From the NCBI RefSeq assembly GCF_033449965.1, contig NZ_CP137761.1:496001-560000 (forward strand): a DNA stretch of 64,000 bases, in the 5' to 3' direction. The stretch comes from Bacillus sp. T3. Its GTDB lineage: Bacteria > Bacillota > Bacilli > Bacillales > Cytobacillaceae. How positions within the stretch are numbered: position 1 is the first letter of the stretch; each line of letters starts with the position of its first letter. The notes under the pieces are model-generated. The model saw nothing but the letters and a program-made list of their open reading frames with translations. It searched no databases and was not told the origin of the DNA. Below, piece after piece: positions 9,059-17,166 of the stretch. Both the position numbers and the translations under genes were made by a program.

Positions 9059-10396
9059 TTACTGAGGGATGGAATTTTCAGCGTTGATGTAGCCTGCACC
9101 ATAGATGTTGTTGTTGTGAGCCTCATCGTTCCATAGGTCTGTACCTTTGATTAACATCTCTTTTATTTGTTTTGGTGATAGGTTTGGATCTTTTTCTTTG
9201 AAGAGTGCACAGATTCCAGCACAAATTGGGGTGGCCATTGAGGTACCTGATAGAACGGTATAATCATTGCCGACACGTCTGCTTTTTTGTAGTTTATCTA
9301 AGTAAGAGTTTGGCGAGCGCAATGAAACAATGTTGACTCCAGGTGCTAGAAGGTCTGGTTTTTCAAGACCATATAGAGTCGGGCCACGACTAGAAAATTC
9401 AGCAACTGTGTCATCCGTTCTTTCGACCGTATCACGGTCATCTAGAGCCCCAACCGTAATAACTTCATTGCTTACGCCAGGACTGGCAATCGTCCCTCCA
9501 TTTGGTCCTTCGTTTCCTGCTGCAACACAAACCACAATTCCTGCATTCCAAGCTGACTCTACGATTTGCACCATTGGGTCACGGTCATCTGTTCCATAGT
9601 TTTGCGCAGTACTACCTAGCGACATACTAATAATATCGATTTTATCAGTATTATTTTCATTGTACTGAATACACCACTCGACCCCTCGCATGACGGTCTC
9701 AAGAGAACCGGACCCTAGTTTGTCCAATACCTTAACTCCTACTAGATTGGCAGCCGATGCAGGACCAGTATACTCTGGCGAAGCAGAAGCAGCGCAACCA
9801 GCACAGTGCGTCCCATGACCATTGTCGTCATAGGCTTCCTGTTCGTTATTTACGAAATCCACAAATTCTGTAATTCGATCGCCAAGGTCAGGGTGTTGAT
9901 ATATCCCTGTGTCAATAATCGCAATCTTCACACCATTGCCTGTCAACTCTTTGCCACCTCTAACGACATGCTTCGCGTTGGCGGAAGGTACTGCTACATT
10001 TAGTAAAGCCTTCACTTCACTGTTTAAATAGATTCTATTAATATGTTGGCAGCCTGAGAGAATTTCTTCTAACCCATTTGGAGTCACGTTTGCACTAATG
10101 CTGGAAATTCTGGAGAATCGATATCGAACCTTATTTCTCATGTGTTGCTTCATCACACCTTCTACTTCTTGACAGCCGGTATCATAGCAACCCTTTTTAA
10201 ACTCAATAATAACCGAGAATCTTTTAGTCTTTTTTATAGTTCCTTCAAAAAACTTATGCAAAAAGCACGGTGTCCACTTGAAGGGTCTATAGAGATTTAA
10301 CAGCTCCTCCCGCAACGGGCGCTCCAGTTTATTAGCATGAGCTCGTACCATTTGAACCATTGAATAACCAAACAAATTATTATCTCCTCCTTTCAT
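9059..10396 (-). CDS. aprX: Intracellular subtilisin-like serine protease (AprX type)
   Basis: 445 residues, close in length to B. subtilis AprX (442). The S8 catalytic triad is visible: Asp near 162 (IIDTGIYQHPD), His near 197 (DDNGHGTHCAG) and Ser near 386 (LSGTSMATP), with the oxyanion Asn in AAGNEGPNG. The N-terminal ~120 residues match the AprX pro-like region and there is no signal peptide, so it should act in the cytoplasm or be released on lysis. A good Shine-Dalgarno (GGAGGAGAT) precedes the ATG. It is a single-gene unit on the minus strand. In B. subtilis the homologue is expressed late and is dispensable. Confidence 0.9.
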   Translation of the reverse strand: MKGGDNNLFGYSMVQMVRAHANKLERPLREELLNLYRPFKWTPCFLHKFFEGTIKKTKRFSVIIEFKKGCYDTGCQEVEGVMKQHMRNKVRYRFSRISSISANVTPNGLEEILSGCQHINRIYLNSEVKALLNVAVPSANAKHVVRGGKELTGNGVKIAIIDTGIYQHPDLGDRITEFVDFVNNEQEAYDDNGHGTHCAGCAASASPEYTGPASAANLVGVKVLDKLGSGSLETVMRGVEWCIQYNENNTDKIDIISMSLGSTAQNYGTDDRDPMVQIVESAWNAGIVVCVAAGNEGPNGGTIASPGVSNEVITVGALDDRDTVERTDDTVAEFSSRGPTLYGLEKPDLLAPGVNIVSLRSPNSYLDKLQKSRRVGNDYTVLSGTSMATPICAGICALFKEKDPNLSPKQIKEMLIKGTDLWNDEAHNNNIYGAGYINAENSIPQ

Positions 10397-10677
10397 AGTT
10401 AATAAACAATCTATGAAGGTAGAAAGAATATGGCTTGAGCGCTTGTCCTATTTATAGAAAAAAGGCTTAAGCAGGAAGGCGGTTCTTATAGGGATCAATC
10501 GGAAGTTTTACGAAAAAAAGACAAGACTAGTGGAGAAGAATGAAGTCATGGTCCCCGGTCTATGGGGATTTAATATTTTATTTTCTTCTTTCGGCGCATC
10601 ATTCTGTTTTCTAGTGGACAATGATTCTATCCATCCCTTATAGTTATCATCATAATAAGGATGGGGGAGGGAGTACG

Positions 10678-11465
10678 ATGTATTTAATGGATTATCATCA
10701 CCACACAAATCATTCTTTTGACTCCAATGCAAAAATGGAGGATGTATGTATCCAAGCAATCAAACGTGGGATAAAGGAAATTTGTTTTACAGAGCACTTC
10801 TCCGTTAATCCACTTGCATCAACATTTGGACATATGAATTTTGATCGTTATTTTCTAGATATAACAAATTGTCGAGAAAAATTTGGCTCACTCCTAAATA
10901 TTAAGGTAGGCATTGAGCTGTGTGAGCCCCACCTGTTAATGGAGCAGTATCAGGACGAAATTGGCCCACTCGATTTAGATTTTATTTTGGGTTCCGTACA
11001 TAATATCGATAATCGCAAACTTCGACTTGTTCTTCAAGAGCATCAGCATCACGCCTATCAACTCTATTTTGAAGTGCTATATAAATTAGTAAGTTTAGCA
11101 GATATTGATGTCCTTGCTCATTTAGATTTAATGAAACGCTATGCGCATAAAGAATTCGGGTTGTATCATTTTCCCGACTATGAGGAAGGCATCCGTGAAA
11201 TTTTGAGAAAAGCGATACAGCGAAATATCGGGATAGAAATCAACACATCTGGACTTCGGTCTGATTTAGGTCAGCCCCTGCCTTCGTTTGAAATTATCAA
11301 GCTGTATAAGGAATTAGGGGAGAGATCTTAACCATCGGCTCAGACTCTCACAAAGCCGAAACCGTTGGAGCGGGAATTCAAGACGCCTACGCAATAGCTT
11401 TAGAATCTGGATTTACTCATATATTCAAATTTGATAAACGGAAGGCAATTGCGGTGAAAATATAA
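10678..11465 (+). pseudogene. PHP-domain histidinol-phosphatase (HisJ type), one frameshift
   Basis: The start is ATG at 10678 behind GGGGGAGGGAG. The protein opens with DYHHHTNHS, the first metal-binding motif of the PHP family, followed by FTEHFS, GIELCEP, ILGSVHNI and LAHLDLM, all PHP metal-ligand blocks. The frame stops at 11331, but adding one G to the run at 11317-11320 restores LGGEILTIGSDSH, the final PHP motif, and the frame then runs to TAA at 11463-11465. The whole is about 263 residues, the normal size of HisJ-type histidinol-phosphatases, which make histidinol from histidinol phosphate. The G-run makes a sequencing deletion the simplest explanation. No other his genes are nearby. 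Confidence 0.8.
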
Positions 11466-11579
11466 GGAAGTTCTCTAATGCAGGAGATTATCGGCAGACC
11501 TCAGGGCTTCGAAACCCGAGGGAAAAAATTGCCAGTAGCAAAGGTTTAGCGGACATTTCTTTGAAATTTAAGTATTGAA

Positions 11580-11758
11580 CGGACATATAGTTTCTTATTT
11601 TGATAAAATAACCTTTTTGCAAGACTTAAAGGGACATAGGATGCCTTATTCATATAAAAACCACTGAATCATGCCAAATAATGAGCAAATAACGAACCTG
11701 TTGTCCGTTTAGCCTATCAAATCAACACTTTTTGTGAATATAGAGAACCAGATGTCCG
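11580..11758. repeat. 179-bp GGACA...TGTCC palindromic element, copy 2
   Basis: Starts CGGACATA and ends GATGTCCG. The inner pair is GGGACATAGGATGCC and CGAACCTGTTGTCC. It lies between the convergent PHP gene and the 48-residue gene. Confidence 0.8.
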
Positions 11759-11817
11759 TTGCCACAGATCAGGTAAAAAAGACAAGTAAATTCATTTTGA
11801 TGTACAGTTTTGCCCAC

Positions 11818-11846
11818 AAAAAAAGGCGCGAATTCGCGCCTTTTTA
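11818..11846. terminator. Terminator with perfect palindromic stem
   Basis: AAAAAGGCGCGAATTCGCGCCTTTTT is self-complementary and flanked by A and T runs. It terminates the minus-strand small gene at 11900-12046 and could also act on the plus strand. The sequence shown is split here as GGCGCGAATT plus its complement. Confidence 0.85.
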
Positions 11847-11899
11847 CTCGTTAAGTATCTAACATTTTTTGTTGCGATATGTTAATTACAACTGATAGA

Positions 11900-12046
11900 T
11901 CAGCTGTTAGCTATATTAAGCGTTAAACCTCTTTGTTTTTCTTCTAACCGCTTACTTTCGTACCATTCAACAATTTTACGTTCTTTTGCAGTCAGGTAGC
12001 CTACTTTAGCCCTAGGTGCAGTTTTTCTCATGTTTTTCTTATTCAT
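11900..12046 (-). CDS. 48-residue basic protein under a c-di-GMP riboswitch
   Basis: A short gene not covered by usual length cut-offs. ATG at 12044-12046 follows a GGGGG ribosome site (12052-12056), the stop is TGA at 11900-11902, and a strong terminator comes next. The N-terminus is very basic (MNKKNMRKT), and the middle reads GYLTAKERKIVEWYESKRLEEKQ, probably one amphipathic helix. There is no membrane segment or cysteine. I do not recognise the family. Its leader is a class I cyclic di-GMP riboswitch, so expression should follow the signal that controls motility and biofilm in Bacillus. A role there is inference. Confidence 0.75.
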   Translation of the reverse strand: MNKKNMRKTAPRAKVGYLTAKERKIVEWYESKRLEEKQRGLTLNIANS

Positions 12047-12074
12047 TTTTATCCCCCTAATGAATCGTACGGAG

Positions 12075-12175
12075 GTATCCGTATTCGGAAACTGGCGAGC
12101 ATAATCATGTCAGCATGACCTTAGCCCCTATAGTTTTGCGTCATCATTTTTCAATGATTTTGCCATTATCGTACG
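12075..12175 (-). promoter_or_regulatory. Cyclic di-GMP-I (GEMM) riboswitch
   Basis: Read on the minus strand, the leader has the class I signature in order: GGCAAA, a hairpin ATCAUU-GAAA-AAUGAU with a GNRA tetraloop, GACGCAAA, CTATAGGGGCTAAGG (tetraloop-receptor side), a second arm, then CGCCAGTTTCCGAA closing the junction. Just after it, CGGATACCTCCG can fold on itself, or its CCTCC can pair with the GGGGG ribosome site of the following small gene. This suggests control of translation (inference). I see no T-run between aptamer and start codon. Confidence 0.85.
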
Positions 12176-12232
12176 ATTTTGAATTTAGTACTATTATAGG
12201 ATAATATTACTACTTTTGGAAGACGTAATAAG

Positions 12233-12640
12233 CTATTCTTCCTGTTTTTCTATTACATTTTCTTGTCCACTAGAAGCAAGCCGATTAAATACATACAAAT
12301 TCGAGCCTTGCGAGCCATTCTCTCTTTGCGTTTCGAAAACGGTGAGGATACCTAAGCTTGTTGCCTTATTAATCATACGTTTGAATGAAGTTCTGGAAAT
12401 ACCGTGATCATAGATATCTTCATGAATCGTACTTAACATGGTGCCAATTGCTGTGTTGCACACCCCAGGAATTTGTTCTGAAAAAAACATGAGCCATTTA
12501 AAGCCGACTAATTCACTTTTTGAAAAAACCTGCTTATATTTTCCCATCCATAACTCCATATGAAGCTGATAGTCCTCTACAGACTCAAACTTCGAAAACC
12601 GTTCTAAGGGATCGAACTCATTCATCTTCAGCCTTATCAT
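12233..12640 (-). CDS. Winged-helix-like protein of unknown function
   Basis: 135 residues, mostly helical. The segment ISRTSFKRMINKATSLGILTVFETQRENGSQGSNLYVFN looks like a recognition helix followed by a wing, as in replication-initiator or phage-type DNA-binding proteins, where a short helix is followed by 'LGIL' and a beta strand. The N-terminal half has VGFKWLMFF...IPGVCNTAIGTMLSTIHED, consistent with a first helix-turn-helix. The ribosome site is not strong. It stands alone upstream of the riboswitch gene on the same strand but is separated from it by the riboswitch promoter. I do not recognise an experimentally studied homologue. Confidence 0.6.
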   Translation of the reverse strand: MIRLKMNEFDPLERFSKFESVEDYQLHMELWMGKYKQVFSKSELVGFKWLMFFSEQIPGVCNTAIGTMLSTIHEDIYDHGISRTSFKRMINKATSLGILTVFETQRENGSQGSNLYVFNRLASSGQENVIEKQEE

Positions 12641-12924
12641 TCCGCATCACCCTTTTACATTCTATATAGTAATTCAGGGTGAATTTGGGTAGGGTAAATG
12701 GAAAAAATCAGGAAAATTTGTGAACACCGTTCTTCAGCAAACGATTAAAATATGTCGACAAAAAAATTTCGGAATTCTAAGCATTTAATTTTTTAATAAA
12801 ATAAAATTGTGATAATATAAAATTAACAAAATGTTCACTTATCTAACATATAATAGACAAAAAGGAATATTGAACAACTTGGTTGTTTGTGGATGAGTTT
12901 GGGTTTTGTAACGCTAATGAATAA

Positions 12925-13093
12925 AGGGTTCGGAAAACCCCTTTTCCGAAAATCGAAAAATATTAGGATTCTTCGATTTTCAATATCTCGAATTTCACTG
13001 TTTTCCAAATGAAATGTAAGTTTTTATGTTTCACCATTAACCAAATGAAAACCTTACCTATTTAAGCTGGCCAATCGGTCAGCTTCTTTTTTT
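12925..13093 (+). ncRNA. Structured RNA with terminator, copy 1
   Basis: A ~170-base stretch with three parts that recur in order at 32841-33013: GGGTTCGGAAAACCC (hairpin), TCCGAAAATCGA...TCGATTTTCA (long stem around AATATTAGGATTC), and a terminator AAGCTGGCC-AAT-CGGTCAGCTT plus T7. An extended -10-like CATATAATA lies upstream at about 12848. Conservation of stems with changed flanks points to an RNA, not a protein. Size and features are compatible with a sporulation sRNA such as CsfG, but I cannot confirm the family. Confidence 0.6.
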
Positions 13094-13277
13094 CGGAAGC
13101 AAGATTCGCTAGAACAGCTGGAAAAAAGGAAACCGCTAGTACATGACAGCCAACACCCTTCTTCAAATTTTCAAACTTTAGGAAAAGGGATTATAATTTA
13201 AGTAGCTAGAGTTAATGCGCGGAAATCAGGAAAAGGCCGGTGGATATCGTTGTTACAAGGATAGGGAGGGACTAGTA

Positions 13278-13736
13278 ATGAATGATTCATGTCAAATTCA
13301 GGAGCAATTGGTGCAGCCAGTCGTGTCGATTCGGATGAAAACTTCAGTTGATCAGTTGCCCATGGTCATTGGGCAATCGTACGGAGAGATTATGAAATAT
13401 TTGAGTGAGAAAGGCGAAGCGGTTGCTGGAATTCCATTTGTCGCCTACTACAACATGGACATGCAGAATTTGGATGTGGAGATTGGGATGCCTGTAGCTC
13501 ACCCTATTGCTGGGAGAGGTCGGGTTCAGCCTAGTGAAATTCCTTCAGGAAAATATGCTTCATGCACACATATTGGTCCTTATCCAGAAGTCGGCAAAGC
13601 CTATGATAGGCTCTCAGAATTCGTTATGGAAAACAAAGAAGTACCAACTGGAGTCGCCTACGAATACTATTTGAACAGTCCTGAAGAAGTACCGGAAAGT
13701 GAACTCGTAACAAAGGTTGCGTTTCGATTGAATTAG
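13278..13736 (+). CDS. GyrI-like (SOUL/AraC effector-binding) small-molecule-binding protein
   Basis: About 152 residues from the ATG at 13278, preferred because GGGAGGG lies just upstream. A longer frame from 13215 has no ribosome site. The pattern matches GyrI-like domains: QPVVSIRMKTSVDQLPMVIGQSYGEI at the start, a central VEIGMPVAHP block, SGKYASCTHIGPYPEV, and a C-terminal YLNSPEEVPESELVTKV. Such domains bind hydrophobic or cationic small molecules, either alone or fused to AraC/MerR regulators. Here it stands alone, so it may be a ligand sink or hydrolase. It has its own terminator. Confidence 0.8.
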   Translation: MNDSCQIQEQLVQPVVSIRMKTSVDQLPMVIGQSYGEIMKYLSEKGEAVAGIPFVAYYNMDMQNLDVEIGMPVAHPIAGRGRVQPSEIPSGKYASCTHIGPYPEVGKAYDRLSEFVMENKEVPTGVAYEYYLNSPEEVPESELVTKVAFRLN

Positions 13737-13824
13737 TTGTAGATAAGTAGGTATAGTTCAAGTTTCAGTTGGAGAATCATTTTATCGATTATAAGAAGTG
13801 ATTCGAGGAACTAGATTGATTATG

Positions 13825-13852
13825 TCGGCTCAGGGCTGAGTCGGCTTTTTTT
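13825..13852 (+). terminator. Terminator of the GyrI-like gene
   Basis: GTCGGCTCAG and CTGAGTCGGC form a near-perfect stem with a GG loop, followed by T7. Confidence 0.85.
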
Positions 13853-13970
13853 ATGTGAGGCCATTAAGAAAAAAAATTTATTTAAGATTTCTTTATCGTA
13901 ACTTCATGTATGATCGTTAAGATAAGGATAGGATAGAAATTATTTGTATAAACCAGAGGGGGACATTTCA

Positions 13971-14408
13971 ATGTTAAAGGGAAAGAGTGATTTAGCCCAT
14001 CTTATTCCAAAAATACTGCAGAAGCTATTGAATGCTTCGCTCGTTTTTCTAGCCATCATCTTGTCTTTTTTATTAATCAAGGAATTATTTATGTTTAGTA
14101 AATTGTTGTTGCTTGAAGAGGGAAGTAAAAATTATCAAGTTTTTCTCGATAGCATCCTCATTTTCTTTTTGTATTTTGAGTTTATAACAATGATCGTGAA
14201 GTATTTTAAAGAAAGCTATCATTTCCCGCTTAGATACTTTATCTATATTGGGATCACCGCGATGATTAGATTAATTATTGTGGAGCATTCTAATCCAGTT
14301 AGTACATTGCTGTATTCTTTTGTCATCTTAGTCCTGATTATTGGATATTTCATTATGAATTTAACTCCGCGTGATCGTCCCGAAAGCAGTTGGTTCTTTA
14401 AGCGATAA
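13971..14408 (+). CDS. PsiE-like phosphate-starvation-inducible membrane protein
   Basis: 145 residues from ATG at 13971, which has GGGGG eight bases upstream. There are four transmembrane segments (about 20-42, 60-80, 88-105, 112-132) with the PsiE-type pattern LASLVFLAI...YFEFITMIVKYF...FPLRYFIYIGITAMIRLIIVEH. In Escherichia coli psiE is induced by phosphate starvation, and its biochemical role is unknown. It is a single gene. The regulatory signal is not visible here. Confidence 0.75.
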   Translation: MLKGKSDLAHLIPKILQKLLNASLVFLAIILSFLLIKELFMFSKLLLLEEGSKNYQVFLDSILIFFLYFEFITMIVKYFKESYHFPLRYFIYIGITAMIRLIIVEHSNPVSTLLYSFVILVLIIGYFIMNLTPRDRPESSWFFKR

Positions 14409-14410
14409 TG

Positions 14411-15053
14411 CTACTGTAAGGGGTTTTCAAAAAACGCAACTCTTCTAAAAAAATTAATCAATCGTTTGATTAAGATTAATGGCGTTTGTAAACATAAATT
14501 TAAATCAAACGTTTGATTAGAAGCCAAAATCACTAGACACAATAAAGGACACTCCCATAGTGTGAATGGGTAATGGTTTATTTTGTTTTTTGAATGATAC
14601 AATTGCTTATAACTTACCTTGACCTGCCATTTGCTATTCCATATTATTTTCTCTAGTGTTAGAATCTACTCGGATGATTTTGTGCAATGATTAATCATAT
14701 ATAGTTTAATTTCATAATACTAAGCGTTTGCTGATCTATCCCATCGAATGACATCTCTGCTCCATTTTGGTCAAGGTTTAATACGATAAGGGAATGTTTC
14801 AAGTAAGGAACTAGGCAACCACTTCGCTTGGCGAAAACCATTGTGAAGAATACGACAAATGTTTAAAATAAATATAGTCAAAATCTGAATAGGTTTACCG
14901 ATAAATTGGTCGAAAAGGTGTGAATAGTGGGTGGCTACCGACTGGAACATATTGAAAATGGACAATTTGATTGTTACAATAAATCTGTTTTGTAAAACGC
15001 ATATTATTTAGAAGATCATAGTCATATATTAATTAAAAAAGAGGTAGTCTTTA
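14411..15053. other. Intergenic region with AATCAAACGTTTGATT palindromes
   Basis: About 640 bases without a gene I trust. Two palindromes lie 50 bases apart: TTAATCAATCGTTTGATTAA (~14453) and AAATCAAACGTTTGATT (~14501). A segment near 14889 (GATAAATTGGTCGAAAAGG) resembles blocks near 32620 and 48100. Minus-strand open frames here give peptides such as LIKRLI and FDQF, which are products of the repeat and not genes. Confidence 0.6.
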
Positions 15054-16381
15054 ATGAGGAAAAGTATTAATTTACCGTTTTTATCTATAGTGTTTATCTT
15101 ATTTTATTTAATTCATTTAAAAATTACAATCGTACCTGGTAGCGACGACTCTTGGTTTGCTGAAGCTTCCGAGAATACCCCCTTTTGGGAATGGATAACT
15201 AATCGATATTTGACATGGTCGGGACGTCTTTTCCGGATGCGATGCTTTATGCTTTGTTAGATGAGTATCTATGGTTATGGAGAATTCTAAACTCGATATT
15301 TTTCATGATTCTTGCTTACGGATTAGTCCGTCTAATTAAAAAAGAAGTTACTAAATTAGAGTTTATTTTTGCACTTTTAGTAGTAGCGTATATAAATGAA
15401 GGTATATTGAATAATGGACTTTTTTGGATAACAGGAACAATGAATTATCTTTGGCCAATTGCACTAGGAATAGTAGCGATGATTCCTTTCGCAAATAAAA
15501 TTCTTGGGATTGACCCTGTGTTGTCTAATAAAAGTTTAGTCATCTACGTTCTTTCTGGTATTATTGCATCAATTTCCAATGAGCAAGTTGCTATGTGTAT
15601 GTCAACCTTTGCTTTAATTTTTTTAATTGTGACCTACATAAAGTACAAACTAATTGATAAAAAACTACTGTTTTTTACTATCTTGATTTTACTTGGTACT
15701 TGCATTTTGATTTTCGCTCCCGGAAATGCAGTAAGATGGGATAATGAAGTCGAGAGATGGTTTCCAGGCTTTGATCAGTTTTCCTTAAAGACCAAATTAC
15801 ATTTAGGTTTTATATGGCTCTATGGACAGTTGTTTGTTGTCATGAGAAACATAATATTGCTGTTATCATTAACAGTGTTTATTTTATGTTATAAAGAAAA
15901 GGATATAACCAAATATAGGTATATCTTTTATGTTTTTTCAGCCCAATTATTTGTTCTTATTTCATCAATAATCTTGAATCGGAATGTCCTTTATAATTTT
16001 GGACTAATTAATTCTTATCGAATAAGTCAAAATATTCTTCAGCCATGGACAAGTGATATAGGGTTTTTATTAGCATTATTTCCGTATGTATTTTGGACAT
16101 TATTTAGTTTTTGTCTTGTAATTTTAACTCTTAAAAAGAGTAAACATCCATTTTTTATTTTCCTATGTTTGGCGGCTGCTGTTACGACCCTAATAATGAT
16201 GTTTTTTTCGCCAACCATTTATGCGTCAATTGAGAGACCATTAGTCGTGGGGTCCGTTTTAATATCCTCTATTATTATCCGTCTAATGATTGAAAATGAA
16301 TTCTTAAAAAATAAAATAAACATCATTATTCTCAGCTGTTTTCCATTGTTAAATGTGTTGCACTTAATTAAGAATTGGTAA
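15054..16381 (+). pseudogene. DUF6056-like multi-pass membrane protein, one frameshift
   Basis: About 440 residues with roughly ten transmembrane helices. The N-terminal loop IVPGSDDSWFAEA...RYLTWSGR, with the partial motif WSGRxFPDAM after the shift, and NEGILNNGLFWITGTMNYLWP are typical of DUF6056 or GtrC-like membrane proteins, candidate C-type glycosyltransferases that use lipid-linked sugars. The first frame ends at 15260. A base is missing near CTTTTCCGGATG (15229-15240), after which the second frame reads without interruption. Next to it are GtrA, YfhO and CsbB-like genes, so it is probably part of the same envelope-glycosylation locus. Confidence 0.65.
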
Positions 16382-16558
16382 ACTGGTTAGTTAGGAAATC
16401 ATGAAAATATAGGTGAATAAAGAAAGTATGTTAATTGAAATTAATTTTTTTCGTTGTTCCTTGAGATCTTTGGTAAAAGGGAAATAGGGAGTAAAAAGGG
16501 GAAAGTTACCATAAAAGAGTATAATGACAAATAGGTATCGACTTTAGGGAGTTATTAA

Positions 16559-16954
16559 ATGAATAATAAAAAAGAGGTTTTCAATTATCTTGTATTTGGG
16601 GTACTAACGACAATAGTGAATATTGCAAGCTATGGACTCCTAACAAAAATAATGAATATCGATTATAAGGTAGCGACAACGATTGCTTGGTTATTATCTG
16701 TAATCTTTGCTTTCATCACTAATAAAATGTTTGTTTTTAAGAGTTTGAGTATCGGGATAGATACACTGATAAAGGAATTTTCCTCATTTCTTTTTTTTCG
16801 TATCCTTTCATACTTTATTGATTTGGCCATGATGATTGTTTTGGTAGAATGGGTAAGGATGGATGATGTCCTAGCGAAAATTTTTGCCAATATTGTCGTG
16901 GTGGTTTTAAATTATATTGCAAGTAGGTATTTTATTTTTCAAAAAGCAAACTAA
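16559..16954 (+). CDS. GtrA-family flippase-like protein
   Basis: 131 residues, four transmembrane helices, with the GtrA pattern NYLVFGVLTTIVNIASYGLL and ATTIAWLLSVIFAFITNKMFVFK near the N-terminus and ANIVVVVLNYIASRYFIFQK at the end. GtrA proteins are thought to flip undecaprenyl-phosphate-sugar across the membrane. The gene has a weak ribosome site (AGGGAGTT). It follows the DUF6056-like gene with ~180 bases between and converges on yfhO. A decayed copy lies at 21003-21131. Confidence 0.85.
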   Translation: MNNKKEVFNYLVFGVLTTIVNIASYGLLTKIMNIDYKVATTIAWLLSVIFAFITNKMFVFKSLSIGIDTLIKEFSSFLFFRILSYFIDLAMMIVLVEWVRMDDVLAKIFANIVVVVLNYIASRYFIFQKAN

Positions 16955-17114
16955 TCTTTAACATTGATTAGTTAAAAGAATGAGGTATTATTCTTTGTTG
17001 CAATTAAGTAGTTCCTAATTTTATTTTTTTCTATTTCGGCAAAGCCGTAATTTTGAGATCAATACATGCTCTAGTCAAAAATGATTTAGGAAAATTGTAG
17101 CAAATGAATTAAAT

Positions 17115-17153
17115 TAGCCGTATATTCGATTGGAGATTCGGAATATACGGCTA
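17115..17153. terminator. Bidirectional terminator between gtrA-like and yfhO-like genes
   Basis: TAGCCGTATATTC pairs with GAATATACGGCTA around a 13-base loop, with AAT and TTTG flanks. It lies between convergent genes. Confidence 0.75.
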
Positions 17154-17166
17154 TTTGTCATGCGCG

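Noticed and set aside
14771..14965. Minus-strand open frame near 14.9 kb
   Set aside because: It lies over the palindrome/TTGGTCGAAA repeat and resembles frames at 32.6 and 48 kb, so it reflects the repeat, not a gene.
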